DNA of 64,000 nucleotides from Streptomyces rubellomurinus (GCF_000961885.1 NZ_JZKH01000027.1:25678-89677), one strand, 5' to 3'. Shown: positions 50,872 to 60,399, counted from the stretch's first letter. The notes: a model not told the origin generated them from the letters alone. Made by a program: numbers and translations.

Positions 50872-51032
50872 AACCATAGTGCATGCCGCCGTCCACACCA
50901 CCGCAGGCATGCCCCCGGTCCACCTTCACCTCCTTTCGCCCTGCCCGCACCCGTAACGTCCGCGCCGGGCTCGGGCGTCCAGTCGGGCACAGGGGCGGAC
51001 GACGCCCGGCACACGGGGTGCGAGGGGACAGC

Positions 51033-51557
51033 GTGATCCGGAAGACACGACGGGCCGAGGAGGCCGCGGAGTTCGAGGCCTTCGCGCACAGCCGGGGGCA
51101 GCGGCTCTTCCGCACCGCACTGCTGCTCTGCGGCGACTGGCACCTGGCCGAGGACCTCACCCAGGTCACCCTCGCCAAGCTCTTCGCCGCCTGGCCCAAG
51201 GTCCGCCGCGCCGAGAACCAGGACGCCTACGCCCGCAGCGCCCTCGTGCGCAGCTACCTCTCGCACCGCAGGCTGCGCCGCACCGGCGAACGGCCTTCCC
51301 TCGGCGAACTCCCCGAAGGCGTCGCCCCCGGCGACGACCCGGCCCTGCGGATCACCCTGCTCACCGCGCTCGCCGAACTCACGCCCCGCGACCGGGCCGT
51401 CCTCGTCCTGCGCTACTGGGAGGACCGCAGCGTCGCCGAGACCGCCGCCGAACTCGGCCTCAACCAGGGCGCCGTCCGCGCCCAGTCGCTGCGCGCCCTC
51501 GGCCGGCTGCGCGCCGTCCTCGGCCCGGACGCCGCCGAGCACCTCGCCCGCTCCTGA
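51033..51557 (+). CDS. SigE-family ECF RNA polymerase sigma factor
   Basis: A 174-residue extracytoplasmic-function sigma factor. Region 2 covers FEAFAHSRGQRLFRTALLL to AEDLTQVTLAKLFAAWPKV (about residues 13-60), and region 4 covers ALAELTPRDRAVLVLRYWED to NQGAVRAQSLRALGRLR (about 105-160). The wording is that of the SigE-70/SACTE-like ECF group common in streptomycetes. GTG 51033 is preceded by GAGGGGA. The gene downstream is a membrane protein, the usual position for a regulator. Divergent from acnA. Confidence 0.88.
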   Translation: MIRKTRRAEEAAEFEAFAHSRGQRLFRTALLLCGDWHLAEDLTQVTLAKLFAAWPKVRRAENQDAYARSALVRSYLSHRRLRRTGERPSLGELPEGVAPGDDPALRITLLTALAELTPRDRAVLVLRYWEDRSVAETAAELGLNQGAVRAQSLRALGRLRAVLGPDAAEHLARS

Positions 51558-51610
51558 CGCCCTCCGCACCACCTTCCGTGCAGTTCCCCGTCGGAAAGGA
51601 AACCCCAGCC

Positions 51611-52627
51611 ATGAACGAACCGGACGCGGACGGCCGCAAGCTGTCCGCCGCCTTCGAACGGACGATGGACGGCCTCGGCCCCGAGCTCGGCCCGCTGGTC
51701 GCCGCCAGCGCCCGGCAGGGCCGCTCGATCCGCCGCCGGCGCCGCCTCACCGTCGCCGGTGCCGTCACCGCCGTGGCCGCCCTGGCCATCGGCGACACCG
51801 TCGCCCTGCGGCCGGGCGACGGCGGCACGACGGCGGTCGGACTGTCCGCCGCCTCCCCCACCGCCTCGCCCAGTGGCACCGACACCCCCGCGCCGACCCC
51901 GAGCCGGCGCTTCCCGCAGCCGCTCCAGCGCACCGAGGACACCGTCGAACCCCCGCTGCCGGGCAGCGGCCAGCACACCGGCAAGGTCGCCCTGACCGGC
52001 CGCACCGCGCTGTCCGCCCTCGTCAAGGCACTGCCCCAGGCCGGCCGGACCTCCGGCTACGCCGGCCACTCCGCACTGATCAAGGCGAACGCCGCCGACC
52101 CCGGCAGCGTGCTCACCATGGCCAACATGCTCTACGACGACGGCGCCGGCCCCGCCGACGTCCGGATCATGATCGAAGGAGGCCTCGGGGACCGCATCAA
52201 GCGCGACTCCCACCCCAACGAGGAGGACCTGATGAGCTGCTCGGTCATCAACCGGGGCGGCCAGTTCCGCTACTGCTCCGACAGCGTGCTCCCGGACGGC
52301 AGCCACCTGCTGCTCATGGAACGGGTCACCGGCGACATCCTCTCCCGCTCGGTCAGCCTGCTGCGCGCCGACCAGGCCAGGATCTCCGTCAGCGCCACCA
52401 ACGCGGCCGAGGTCGCCGACCACGCCAAGGTCCAGGTGGTCCGCGAAGGACTGCCGCTCACCCTCGACCAGCTGAAGGCCGCCGCGATGTCCCCCGACCT
52501 GCCGGAGTGGATCACCCCCGAGCAGGCCAAGGACGCCGAGCACACGATCCGCCCGTTCCGCGACGACACCCCCGGGCGGACCGGGCCGTCCACCTCCGCG
52601 ACCCCGAAACCCGGCGCCACCGGGTGA
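51611..52627 (+). CDS. Single-pass membrane protein, putative sigma-factor regulator
   Basis: A 338-residue protein: ~48 cytoplasmic residues ending in RSIRRRRR, a transmembrane helix (LTVAGAVTAVAALAIGDTVAL), a Ser/Thr/Pro-rich linker, and an exterior domain (about 125-320) with LMSCSVINRGGQFRYCSD, a probable disulphide loop. It lacks the HxxxCxxC zinc motif of classical anti-sigma factors. ATG 51611 has AAGGAA upstream and lies 53 bases after the ECF gene, so the two are co-transcribed. A role in holding or sensing for the sigma factor is inferred from position only. Confidence 0.7.
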   Translation: MNEPDADGRKLSAAFERTMDGLGPELGPLVAASARQGRSIRRRRRLTVAGAVTAVAALAIGDTVALRPGDGGTTAVGLSAASPTASPSGTDTPAPTPSRRFPQPLQRTEDTVEPPLPGSGQHTGKVALTGRTALSALVKALPQAGRTSGYAGHSALIKANAADPGSVLTMANMLYDDGAGPADVRIMIEGGLGDRIKRDSHPNEEDLMSCSVINRGGQFRYCSDSVLPDGSHLLLMERVTGDILSRSVSLLRADQARISVSATNAAEVADHAKVQVVREGLPLTLDQLKAAAMSPDLPEWITPEQAKDAEHTIRPFRDDTPGRTGPSTSATPKPGATG

Positions 52628-52678
52628 CGCCCCGCCCGGTACGGTGGCCGGAGTGGTGACAGGCAGAGGGGGCCGACA

Positions 52679-53086
52679 GTGATCGTGGTGGACGCGTCCG
52701 CGCTGGTACTGGCGCTGGCCGACGAGGGCCCGCGCGGAACCAACGCCCGGGCCGAACTCGCCGCCGGCGGCGAGTGGTTGGCCCCCGAGCACATCACCGT
52801 CGAAGTGATGCAGTCGCTGCGCGGCCTCTACCTGGCCAAGGAGCTCACCGCCGCACGGGTCGCCGAACTCACCGGCGAGCTGGCCGCGGTGGCGATCCGC
52901 AAGGTCGAGGTGGCACCGCTGCTCGGCCGGATCTGGGAGCTCAAGGACAACCTCACCCCGGACGACGCCGCCTACGTCGCGGTCGCCGAGCGGTACGGGG
53001 TGCCGCTGGTCACCGCCGACCTGCGGCTGATGCGGGCCAGCGGGCCGCGCTGCGAGATCCGGGGCATCCGACCGGACGCCTCCTGA
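52679..53086 (+). CDS. PIN-domain protein, VapC-like toxin without visible antitoxin
   Basis: A 135-residue PIN nuclease. The acidic residues of the site are seen in MIVVDASALVLALAD (Asp5), the Glu in EHITVEVMQSLRG, LTPDDAAYVAVAE and VTADLRLM. VapC toxins cleave tRNA or rRNA. The usual upstream VapB antitoxin gene is missing: only 51 bases separate it from the membrane-protein gene. GTG 52679 has AGAGGGGG upstream. It may be a solitary PIN nuclease or use a distant antitoxin. Confidence 0.85.
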   Translation: MIVVDASALVLALADEGPRGTNARAELAAGGEWLAPEHITVEVMQSLRGLYLAKELTAARVAELTGELAAVAIRKVEVAPLLGRIWELKDNLTPDDAAYVAVAERYGVPLVTADLRLMRASGPRCEIRGIRPDAS

Positions 53087-53133
53087 CGGCCGGACGCGTA
53101 CCCGCAACGACGTCAACGGCGCCCTCCCACGGG

Positions 53134-53184
53134 CCGACACCGTTGGCAGGCCGACACCCTTGGCAGGGCGACACCGTTAGCAGG
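53134..53184. repeat. Three tandem 17-bp repeats
   Basis: Units at 53134-53150, 53151-53167 and 53168-53184 follow SCGACACCSTTRGCAGG with 1-3 differences. They lie upstream of the SodC-like gene in its probable promoter region; a fourth copy begins and stops after six bases. Confidence 0.85.
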
Positions 53185-53218
53185 GCGACCGTCGCCCCGC
53201 CCCCGGAAGGCCCGCCCG

Positions 53219-53752
53219 ATGACCGCTCCGCTCGCCGCCGCCCTGCTGCCGCTGGCCCTGCTCGCCCCGGCCGCCTCGCCGGTCTCCGTCGTCGACGCCG
53301 ACTTCGACCCGGCCACCGCGTTCGTCCCGCCGGCCGCGATCAGCTACGCCCAGGACCTGGTCCCGTACGGCTCGCACGCCCGGGTGGTCACCGACCGCTC
53401 GACGCCCGGGCGGACGGTGCTCACCCTGACGGCGACCGGGCTGGCCCCCGCCCACGAGTTCCCGGTGCACCTGCACACCGGCAGCTGCGGGGCCGACCCG
53501 GCCGCCTCCGGGCCGCACTACCAGGACGCCGTCGACCCGGTGCAGCCGTCCACCGACCCGGCGTACGCCAACGCCCGCAACGAGCTGCGGATGGTGCTGC
53601 GCACCGACGCGCACGGCGACGGCACCGCCTCGGCCGCCGTGGCGTGGCAGCCGCGGCCGGGCGGGGCGCGCTCGCTGGTGCTGCACGCGGGCACCCCGGC
53701 CGGGCCGCACGCGGCGGGCGACCGGGTGGCCTGCGTGAAGCTGGAGAAGTAG
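53219..53752 (+). CDS. Secreted SodC-like (Cu/Zn superoxide dismutase family) protein
   Basis: A 177-residue exported protein with a signal peptide (LAAALLPLALLAPAASP). The domain has EFPVHLHTGSCG, resembling the SOD copper ligands HxH plus disulphide Cys, then ASGPHYQD and a C-terminal VACVKLEK that gives the partner Cys. The usual zinc loop and the electrostatic loop are not complete, so catalytic activity is uncertain. ATG 53219 has GGAAGG upstream. It follows a tandem-repeat tract and precedes convergent argF. Confidence 0.7.
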   Translation: MTAPLAAALLPLALLAPAASPVSVVDADFDPATAFVPPAAISYAQDLVPYGSHARVVTDRSTPGRTVLTLTATGLAPAHEFPVHLHTGSCGADPAASGPHYQDAVDPVQPSTDPAYANARNELRMVLRTDAHGDGTASAAVAWQPRPGGARSLVLHAGTPAGPHAAGDRVACVKLEK

Positions 53753-53755
53753 TCG

Positions 53756-53797
53756 GGCCCTCTCGGCGAGGCCCTCTCGGCGGGGCCCTCGTCGGGC
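53756..53797. repeat. Three 14-bp tandem repeats between the sodC-like gene and argF
   Basis: Units at 53756-53769, 53770-53783 and 53784-53797 follow GGCCCTCTCGGCGR. They occupy the whole gap between two convergent genes, where elsewhere a hairpin is found. Confidence 0.8.
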
Positions 53798-53803
53798 GCC
53801 CGC

Positions 53804-54805
53804 TCAGGCGCCGAGGGTGGCGACCAGCACCGCCTTGATGGTGTGCAGCCGGTTCTCGGCCTGGTCGAAGACCACGGAGTGCGCCGACTCGAACAGCTCG
53901 TCGGTGCACTCCAGCTCGGTCATGCCGGTCGCCTCGTACATCTGCCGCCCGAGCGAGGTGCCGAGGTCGTGGAAGGCCGGCAGGCAGTGCAGGAACTTCA
54001 CGTCCGGGTTGCCGGTGGCCCGGACGGTGTCCATGGACACCTGGTACGGCCCGAGCAGCTCGATCCGCTCGGCCCAGACCTCCTTGGGCTCGCCCATCGA
54101 CACCCAGACGTCCGTGTAGAGGAAGTCGGCGCCGGCCACCCCGGCGGCCACGTCCTCGGTCAGGGTGATCCGGGCGCCGCTGCGCTCGGCCAGGGCCTGC
54201 GCCGCCTTCTGCACGTCCTCGGCAGGCCAGAGCGCGCGCGGGGCGACGATCCGGATGTCCATGCCGAGCAGGGCGCCGGTGACCAGCAGCGAGTTGCCCA
54301 TGTTGGAGCGGGCGTCGCCGAGGTAGGCGAGCGCGACCTCGGTGAGCGGCTTGGCGGTGTGCTCGGTGACGGTGAGCACGTCGGCCAGCATCTGGGTGGG
54401 GTGCCACTCGTCCGTCAGACCGTTCCAGACCGGGACGCCGGCGTACTCGGCCAGCTCCTCGACGACCTCCTGGCCGTGTCCGCGGTACTCGATGCCGTCG
54501 AACATCCGGCCCAACACCCGGGCGGTGTCCTTGACGGACTCCTTGTGGCCCATCTGCGAGCCGGCCGGGTCCAGGTAGGTGGTGGTGGCGCCCTGGTCGT
54601 GGGCGGCGACCTCGAAGGCGCAGCGGGTGCGGGTGGAGGTCTTCTCAAAGATCAGCGCGATGTTCTTGCCGCGCAGCCGGGGCTGCTCGGTGCCCGCGTA
54701 CTTGGCCGCCTTCAGGGAGGCGGCGAGGTCGACCAGGAAGCGGAACTCCTGGGGCGTGAAGTCGAGCTCCTTGAGGAAGTGCCTGTTCCGGAGGTTGAAG
54801 GCCAT
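53804..54805 (-). CDS. argF: Ornithine carbamoyltransferase
   Basis: A 333-residue enzyme that makes citrulline from ornithine and carbamoyl phosphate. The carbamoyl-phosphate site [12 protein letters not shown] is near 55-65, HPTQMLAD near 137 and the ornithine site [10 protein letters not shown] near 275. ATG 54805 has AGGAG upstream. The gene stands alone here, away from an arginine cluster. A strong ARG box 67 bases upstream supports a biosynthetic, ArgR-repressed role, although catabolic OTC (ArcB) is so similar that it cannot be excluded. Confidence 0.94.
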   Translation of the reverse strand: MAFNLRNRHFLKELDFTPQEFRFLVDLAASLKAAKYAGTEQPRLRGKNIALIFEKTSTRTRCAFEVAAHDQGATTTYLDPAGSQMGHKESVKDTARVLGRMFDGIEYRGHGQEVVEELAEYAGVPVWNGLTDEWHPTQMLADVLTVTEHTAKPLTEVALAYLGDARSNMGNSLLVTGALLGMDIRIVAPRALWPAEDVQKAAQALAERSGARITLTEDVAAGVAGADFLYTDVWVSMGEPKEVWAERIELLGPYQVSMDTVRATGNPDVKFLHCLPAFHDLGTSLGRQMYEATGMTELECTDELFESAHSVVFDQAENRLHTIKAVLVATLGA

Positions 54806-54871
54806 GCCGGGCTCCTGGTGTGACGTGGGCGTTGACGGGATCGAGCGGAAGGCGGCAAGTGTATACGAGAG

Positions 54872-54887
54872 TGCGAATTTATATGCA
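54872..54887. promoter_or_regulatory. ARG box (ArgR operator) of argF
   Basis: On the minus strand TGCATATAAATTCG matches 12 of 14 positions of the ARG box core TGAATWWWWATTCA. It lies in an AT-rich island just upstream of argF. No second box at the usual 3-bp distance was found. Confidence 0.6.
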
Positions 54888-54941
54888 GAATCGAGGAGGG
54901 AGAGGGGGAGCCCCGGACGGAACTCCCCCTCACGGCCGCCG

Positions 54942-57563
54942 CTACAGGCGCGGGTCGACCGGCTCCGACTCCAGCGCCAGCACCGCGAACACCGGCTCGT
55001 GCACCCGCCACAGCGGCTCCCCCGCCGCCAGCCGGTCCAGCGCCTCCAGACCCAGCGCGTACTCGCGCAGCGCCAGCGAGCGCTTGTGGCCGAGCGCGCG
55101 CTCGCGCAGCCGGTCCAGGTGCTCGGTGTAGTCCGGGCCGTAGATGATCCGCAGGTACTCCCGGCCGCGCACCTTCACGCCCGGCTGCACCAGGCCGCCC
55201 GGGCGGCCCTCGCCGCGGACCGTCCGCACCAGCGAGGCCAGCGGCTTGACCACCATGCCCTCGCCGCCCGCACCGGTCAGCTCCTCCCACCAGGCGGTGC
55301 CGGCGGCCACCGAGGCCTCGTCCCCGGTGTCGACCAACAGCCGGCCGGTGCGCCGCAGCACCTGCGTCCCCACCTCCGCCGACCCGGCCTCGTCGGCGTC
55401 GACCAGGCGGTCGATCCGGGCCAGGTGCTCGTCGTGCGGGCGCACCGCGAGGTTCACGCCCTCCGCGGCGAGCAGCTGGAACGGCGCCAGCCGGATGCCC
55501 GACAGCCCCTCGGTCGGCCAGCAGTAGCGCCGGTACGCCTCGGTGAAGGCCCGCGCGTCCGCCGAGCGCCGCCGCTGCCGGGCGGTCAGCTCCGCCAGGT
55601 CCAGCCCGCGCCCGGCGGCCCGCTCCAGCGCGGACAGCACCTCGGGCAGCGCGGCGCCGGCCGCCGCGCCGACCGCCGCGTACTGGCGGCGCAGCAGCTC
55701 CACGGCCTTCAGCGACCACGGCATCAGCTCGGCGTCCAGCAGCAGCCAGTCGGTGCCCAACTCCTCGAACAGGCCCGCCCGTTCGGCCGCCGACCGGACC
55801 CGGCCGAGGATCGCCGCGGTCAGCCCGTCGTCGGCCAGGAAGGCCCGGCCGGTCCGGGTCCAGATCGCGCCCGGGCCGGCCGTACCGAAGCGCCGCTCCA
55901 GCGCCGCGTCGTCCCGGGAGACCAGCAGCACCGCGCGCGAGCCCATGTGCTTCTCCTCGCACAGGACGTGCCGCACGCCGTCCGCGCGGTAGGCCGCGAA
56001 CGCGTCCTCCGGGTGCTCCAGGTAGCCGTCCCGGCGGGACGTCGGGGTGGGCGCCATCGTCGGCGGCAGGTAGGCGAGCAGCCGCGGATCCAGCGCGAAA
56101 CGGCTCATCACCTCCAGCGCGGCCGCCGCGTTCTCCTCCCGGACGGCGATCCGGCCGTGCAGGGCGGTCTCGACGATCCGGCGGCCCGCCACGTCGGCGA
56201 GGTCCAGCGGACGGCCCTCGCGGGCGCCCGGCGCGTCCGTGACCAGCGGGCGCACCGGCGCGTACCACTCCCGCTCCGCCTCGACGCCCACCAGCTCGCG
56301 CTCCGGGTAGCGCAGCGCCGTCAGGCTGCCGCCGAAGACGCAGCCGGTGTCCAGGCAGATGGTGTTGTTGACGAAGCCCGCGGTCGACACCGGGGTGTGG
56401 CCGTACACCACCAGCGCCCGGCCGCGGTACTCCTCCGCCCACGGGTAGCGCACCGGCAGGCCGTACTCGTCGGTCTCGCCGGTGGTCTCCCCGTACAGCG
56501 CGTGCGAGCGCACCCGGCCGGAGTTGCGGCCGTGGTACTTCTCCGGCAGACCGGCGTGGCAGACCACCAGAGCGCCGCCGTCCAGCACGTAGTGGCTGAC
56601 CAGGCCGCGCATGAACGCGCGCGCCTCGGCCCTGAACTCGTCGGACTCCTGGGCCAGTTGGTCCAGCGACTCCCGCAGGCCGTGCGAGACGGTGACCTTC
56701 TTGCCGTCCAGCGCGCGGCCCAGCTTGTTCTCGTGGTTGCCGGGCACGCACAGCGCGTGGCCGGCCGCCACCATGCCCATCACCAGGCGCAGCACGCCCG
56801 GGGTGTCCGGGCCGCGGTCGACCAGGTCGCCGACGAACACGGCGGTACGGCCCCGCGGGTGGGCGGCGTCCACCGGGCGGCCCTCCTCGTCCCGGACGAG
56901 GGTGTACCCGAGGCGGGTCAGCAGGGTCTCCAGCTCGGACCGGCAGCCGTGGATGTCGCCGACGATGTCGAACGGGCCGGTCAGGTGGCGCAGGTCGTTG
57001 TAGCGCTTCTCCAGCTCGATCTCGGCCGCCGCCACCTCGGCCTCGCCGCGCAGGACGTGCACCTTGCGGAAGCCCTCGCGCTCCAGGCCCCGCAGCGACC
57101 TGCGCAACTCGCGGTTCTGGCGCGGGATCACGTGCGCGGGCAACTGCCGGTCCGGGCGGGAGCGGTTGCGCTCGGCACACACCCCCGGCGGGACGTCCAG
57201 CACGATCGCGATCGGCAGCACGTCGTGCTCGCGGGCGATCGCGACCAGCTGCCGGCGGGCCTCCGGCTGGACGTTGGTGGCGTCCACGACGGTCAGGCGG
57301 CCCGCCGCGAGGCGCTTGCCGACGATGTAGTGCAGCACGTCGAAGGCCTCGGCGGAGGCCGACTGGTCGTTCTCGTCGTCGGCCACCAGGCCGCGGCAGA
57401 AGTCCGAGGAGACCACCTGGGTGGGCAGGAAGTGGCGGCGGGCGAAGGTGGACTTGCCCGCGCCGCTGGTGCCGATCAGCACGACCAGGGAGACGTCGGT
57501 GACGGGGAGGCGGCGGGGGGCCGCCGGCTCCTGGTCGGGCTTCGGCGCTGCGTCATCGGTCAT
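54942..57563 (-). CDS. pnkp: Polynucleotide kinase-phosphatase Pnkp (RNA repair)
   Basis: An 873-residue three-domain RNA-repair enzyme. The kinase has P-loop GTSGAGKST (31-39) and heals 5'-OH ends. The phosphatase has GDIHGC near 202, GDLVDRGPD near 243, GNHE near 273 and VVCHAGLPE, removing 2',3'-cyclic phosphate. The C-terminal ligase-like adenylyltransferase has [12 protein letters not shown] with its nucleotidyl Lys near 539, VVKPLASL and [10 protein letters not shown]. Bacterial Pnkp seals only with Hen1. ATG 57563 overlaps the hen1 stop by 4 bases (ATGA). All motifs appear intact. Confidence 0.95.
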   Translation of the reverse strand: MTDDAAPKPDQEPAAPRRLPVTDVSLVVLIGTSGAGKSTFARRHFLPTQVVSSDFCRGLVADDENDQSASAEAFDVLHYIVGKRLAAGRLTVVDATNVQPEARRQLVAIAREHDVLPIAIVLDVPPGVCAERNRSRPDRQLPAHVIPRQNRELRRSLRGLEREGFRKVHVLRGEAEVAAAEIELEKRYNDLRHLTGPFDIVGDIHGCRSELETLLTRLGYTLVRDEEGRPVDAAHPRGRTAVFVGDLVDRGPDTPGVLRLVMGMVAAGHALCVPGNHENKLGRALDGKKVTVSHGLRESLDQLAQESDEFRAEARAFMRGLVSHYVLDGGALVVCHAGLPEKYHGRNSGRVRSHALYGETTGETDEYGLPVRYPWAEEYRGRALVVYGHTPVSTAGFVNNTICLDTGCVFGGSLTALRYPERELVGVEAEREWYAPVRPLVTDAPGAREGRPLDLADVAGRRIVETALHGRIAVREENAAAALEVMSRFALDPRLLAYLPPTMAPTPTSRRDGYLEHPEDAFAAYRADGVRHVLCEEKHMGSRAVLLVSRDDAALERRFGTAGPGAIWTRTGRAFLADDGLTAAILGRVRSAAERAGLFEELGTDWLLLDAELMPWSLKAVELLRRQYAAVGAAAGAALPEVLSALERAAGRGLDLAELTARQRRRSADARAFTEAYRRYCWPTEGLSGIRLAPFQLLAAEGVNLAVRPHDEHLARIDRLVDADEAGSAEVGTQVLRRTGRLLVDTGDEASVAAGTAWWEELTGAGGEGMVVKPLASLVRTVRGEGRPGGLVQPGVKVRGREYLRIIYGPDYTEHLDRLRERALGHKRSLALREYALGLEALDRLAAGEPLWRVHEPVFAVLALESEPVDPRL

Positions 57564-59215
57564 CGGGGCTCGCCTCCTTCGGGCTTCGCGGGGGTGCCGC
57601 TCTCGGTCGTACCGTCGGTCGTGGATTCGGTCGTGGCCTCGGTCGTGGCCTCGACCGGGGCTTCGGTCGTGGCTTCGGTCGTGCCCGCGGTCGGAAACGT
57701 CGTACCCGCCGTGAACAGGGCCAGCTGGGTGGGCGCGCCGACCTCCCCGTCCTCCGGGCCGACCGGCCGCAGCTCCACCGCGTAGCCGTACGCGGCCGCG
57801 ACCTTCTCGGCCCAGGCGCGGAACTCGGCGCGGGACCACTCGAAACGGTGGTCCGCGTGCCGGTGCTCGCCCGCCGGCAGCGTCTCCCAGCGGACGTTGT
57901 ACTCGGCGTTGGGTGTCGTGACGACCACCGCCCGCGGCCGGGCGGCGCCGAACACCGCGTACTCCAGGGCGGGCAGCCGCGGCAGGTCCAGGTGCTCGAT
58001 CACCTCGCACAGCACCGCCGCGTCGTAGCCCTTCAGCCGCGCGTCGGTGTACGTCAGCGCGCCCTGCGCCAGCCGCACCCGGGACGCCTGCCGCTCCGGC
58101 AGCCGCTCCAGGCGCAGCTTGCGGCGCGCGGCCTGCAACGCGCGCACGGAGACGTCCACGCCGAGGACCTCGGTGAACCGGGAGTCCTTCAGCAGGGCAC
58201 CGATCAACTCGCCCTGGCCGCAGCCGAGATCGGCGACCCGGGCGGCGCCGGCCTCGTGCAGGGCGGCGAGGATCGCGGTACGGCGCTGCTCGGCGAGGGA
58301 CGGCGGCCTGGGCTGCTGCTCCTCCGCGGTGGACTCCGCGGTGGACTCCGCTGCGCCCTCCGGCGCGCTCTCCGGGGCCTCCTCGTCGGGGCGGTCGTCG
58401 ACGGCGTTGTCGATCTCCTCGACCTCGCGGTCGTCCGCCTCCGCCAGCCGGGCCAGCTCCAGGCGCTCCATCGCGGCCCGGGTCAGCGACCAGCGCCGGG
58501 CCAGGTAGCGGCGGGTGATCAGGGCGCGCTCCGGGTGGTCGGCCAGCCAGCCCTCGCCGGCGGCGAGCAGCTTGTCCACCTCGTCCGGCGCGACCCAGTA
58601 GTGCTTGGCGCCGTCCAGCACCGGCAGCAGCACGTACAGCTGCTGCAGGGCGTCCGCCAGCCGGGCCGCGTCCGAGGACAGCTCGACCCGCACGTACCGG
58701 GACTCGCCCCACTCCGGGAACGCCTCGTCCAGCGGGACCGCCGCCGCCTCGACCCGCCAGCCCAGCGGCTCGAACAACCGGGCCACCATGGCCGGCCCGC
58801 CGCCCTCGCCCGCGCCGTTCGCCGGCACGGCGGGCAGCGCGATCCGCAACGGGCGGGCCCGGCCGGGCAGCTCGGGCCGCAGCGGGCAGTCGCCCTTCAT
58901 CGCCGAGCGGAACACCGTGCGCAACGCCACCGCGAGCAGCGAGGACGCCGCGTACGGGCGGTCGTTGACGTACTGGGAGAGCGCGAAGTCCGGCGAGCCG
59001 CCACGGCCCTTGCCCCGGCCCTTGCGGACCAGCGCGACCGGGTCGACGTCCAGCAGCAGCGCGGCCGTGCACAGCTCCTCCCCCGCCTCGGGGTAGAAGA
59101 CGTGCGCCTCGCCGTGCGACGTGCTGAACCGCTGGACCTTGCCGGGGTGCTTGTGCAGCAGGAACCCGAGATCCGTGGCCGGGCTCTCGGCGCTGCCGGT
59201 GGTGGAGATCGACAT
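57560..59215 (-). CDS. hen1: Hen1, 3'-terminal RNA ribose 2'-O-methyltransferase
   Basis: A 551-residue bacterial Hen1. The N-terminal ~240 residues activate the Pnkp ligase ([28 protein letters not shown]). An acidic Glu/Ala/Ser linker (275-310) leads to the methyltransferase, with [13 protein letters not shown] near 328, [12 protein letters not shown] near 405 (metal-binding Glu and His) and [16 protein letters not shown] near 452. A Thr-rich repetitive tail ([17 protein letters not shown]) follows. ATG 59215 is used; GTG 59221 is also possible. It is first in a two-gene operon with pnkp and marks repaired 3' ends by 2'-O-methylation. Confidence 0.95.
   Translation of the reverse strand: MSISTTGSAESPATDLGFLLHKHPGKVQRFSTSHGEAHVFYPEAGEELCTAALLLDVDPVALVRKGRGKGRGGSPDFALSQYVNDRPYAASSLLAVALRTVFRSAMKGDCPLRPELPGRARPLRIALPAVPANGAGEGGGPAMVARLFEPLGWRVEAAAVPLDEAFPEWGESRYVRVELSSDAARLADALQQLYVLLPVLDGAKHYWVAPDEVDKLLAAGEGWLADHPERALITRRYLARRWSLTRAAMERLELARLAEADDREVEEIDNAVDDRPDEEAPESAPEGAAESTAESTAEEQQPRPPSLAEQRRTAILAALHEAGAARVADLGCGQGELIGALLKDSRFTEVLGVDVSVRALQAARRKLRLERLPERQASRVRLAQGALTYTDARLKGYDAAVLCEVIEHLDLPRLPALEYAVFGAARPRAVVVTTPNAEYNVRWETLPAGEHRHADHRFEWSRAEFRAWAEKVAAAYGYAVELRPVGPEDGEVGAPTQLALFTAGTTFPTAGTTEATTEAPVEATTEATTESTTDGTTESGTPAKPEGGEPR
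57608..57699 (-). repeat. Low-complexity repeat encoding the Hen1 tail
   Basis: Imperfect 12-15-bp units of the type TCGTGGCCTCGG repeat across this stretch and encode Thr/Glu/Ala repeats after the end of the methyltransferase fold. Confidence 0.7.
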
Positions 59216-59351
59216 GAACACCCGAGCGAGTATCGCCGACCGCAGGGGCGCTGAGCACCGGGTTTTCCCGCCCGGCGGGTGCGCGCGGGCCGCGCGTCCG
59301 GACGCTGGGCGTGTTCGGCAGCGGGCCCCGGCATTGGTTAACGTGCTCGGT

Positions 59352-60344
59352 GTGACTGCTGAATCCACCACCCCCCGCCCGAACGGTGCCGTGGCCACCG
59401 GCCTGGCCACCATCGCCGCCGACGGCACCGTCCTCGACACCTGGTACCCGGCCCCCGCGCTGGCCGACGAGCCCGGCCCGGCCGGCACCGTCCGCCTGAC
59501 CGCCGAGCAGGCCGAGGCCGAGCTCGGCGCCGGCGCCGCCGAGGCACTGCGCACCGACGCCCGCCGCGGCGTCGAGGTCGTCGCCGTGCGCACCACCATC
59601 GCCTCGCTCGACGAGAAGCCCCTCGACACGCACGACGTCTACCTGCGGCTGCACCTGCTCAGCCACCGCCTGGTCCAGCCGCACGGGCAGAACCTGGACG
59701 GCATCTTCGGGCTGCTCGCCAACGTCGCGTGGACCAGCATCGGCCCCGTCCCGGTGGACCAGGTCGAGCAGGCCCGCCTCGCGGTGCGCGCCCAGGGCGG
59801 CCAGCTGGCCGTGTACGGCGTCGACAAGTTCCCGCGGATGACCGACTACGTCGCCCCGGGCGGGGTGCGCATCGCGCACGCCGACCGCGTCCGGCTCGGC
59901 GCGCACCTGGCCGCCGGCACCACCGTGATGCACGAGGGCTTCGTCAACTTCAACGCCGGTACCCTCGGCACCTCGATGGTCGAGGGCCGGATCAGCGCGG
60001 GCGTCGTCGTCGGCGACCACAGCGACATCGGCGGCGGCGCCTCGATCATGGGCACTCTGTCCGGCGGCGGCAAGCAGGTCGTCTCGGTCGGCCAGCGCTG
60101 CCTGCTCGGCGCCAACGCGGGCATCGGCATCTCGCTCGGCAACGACTGCGTCGTCGAGGCCGGCCTGTACGTCACCGCCGGCACCCGGGTCACCACCCCG
60201 GACGGCACGGTCGCCAAGGCCGTCGAGCTGTCCGGGCAGGACAACCTGCTGTTCCGCCGCAACTCGCAGACCGGCGCGGTCGAGGTCATCGCCCGCTCCG
60301 GCTCCTGGGGCGGCCTGAACGCCGACCTGCACGCGCACAACTGA
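59352..60344 (+). CDS. dapD: Tetrahydrodipicolinate N-succinyltransferase
   Basis: A 330-residue enzyme of the succinylase branch of lysine/diaminopimelate synthesis, using succinyl-CoA. The left-handed beta helix occupies about residues 180-290 ([57 protein letters not shown]). It matches the actinobacterial DapD type, longer at the N-terminus than the E. coli enzyme. GTG 59352 is used; GTG 59343 is close by, and neither has a strong Shine-Dalgarno. Divergent from hen1. Confidence 0.93.
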   Translation: MTAESTTPRPNGAVATGLATIAADGTVLDTWYPAPALADEPGPAGTVRLTAEQAEAELGAGAAEALRTDARRGVEVVAVRTTIASLDEKPLDTHDVYLRLHLLSHRLVQPHGQNLDGIFGLLANVAWTSIGPVPVDQVEQARLAVRAQGGQLAVYGVDKFPRMTDYVAPGGVRIAHADRVRLGAHLAAGTTVMHEGFVNFNAGTLGTSMVEGRISAGVVVGDHSDIGGGASIMGTLSGGGKQVVSVGQRCLLGANAGIGISLGNDCVVEAGLYVTAGTRVTTPDGTVAKAVELSGQDNLLFRRNSQTGAVEVIARSGSWGGLNADLHAHN

Positions 60345-60363
60345 CCTTCGGGGCACCGGATCC

Positions 60364-60399
60364 CGGGCCCGGACGCCGGATTCCCGGCGGCCGGGCCCG
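60364..60399. terminator. Bidirectional terminator after dapD
   Basis: A 9-bp outer stem (60364-60372 with 60391-60399) and 6-bp inner stem (60374-60379 with 60384-60389) with one mismatch and an ATTC loop. Confidence 0.8.

Larger units (their letters stand above)
50711..51032. promoter_or_regulatory. acnA / sigma factor divergent control region
   Basis: This 322-bp region has no gene. From acnA outward it holds the ribosome site, the iron box, two palindromes, and then GC-rich sequence up to the sigma-factor start. The AT-rich palindromes stand out strongly against the background. Confidence 0.6.
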
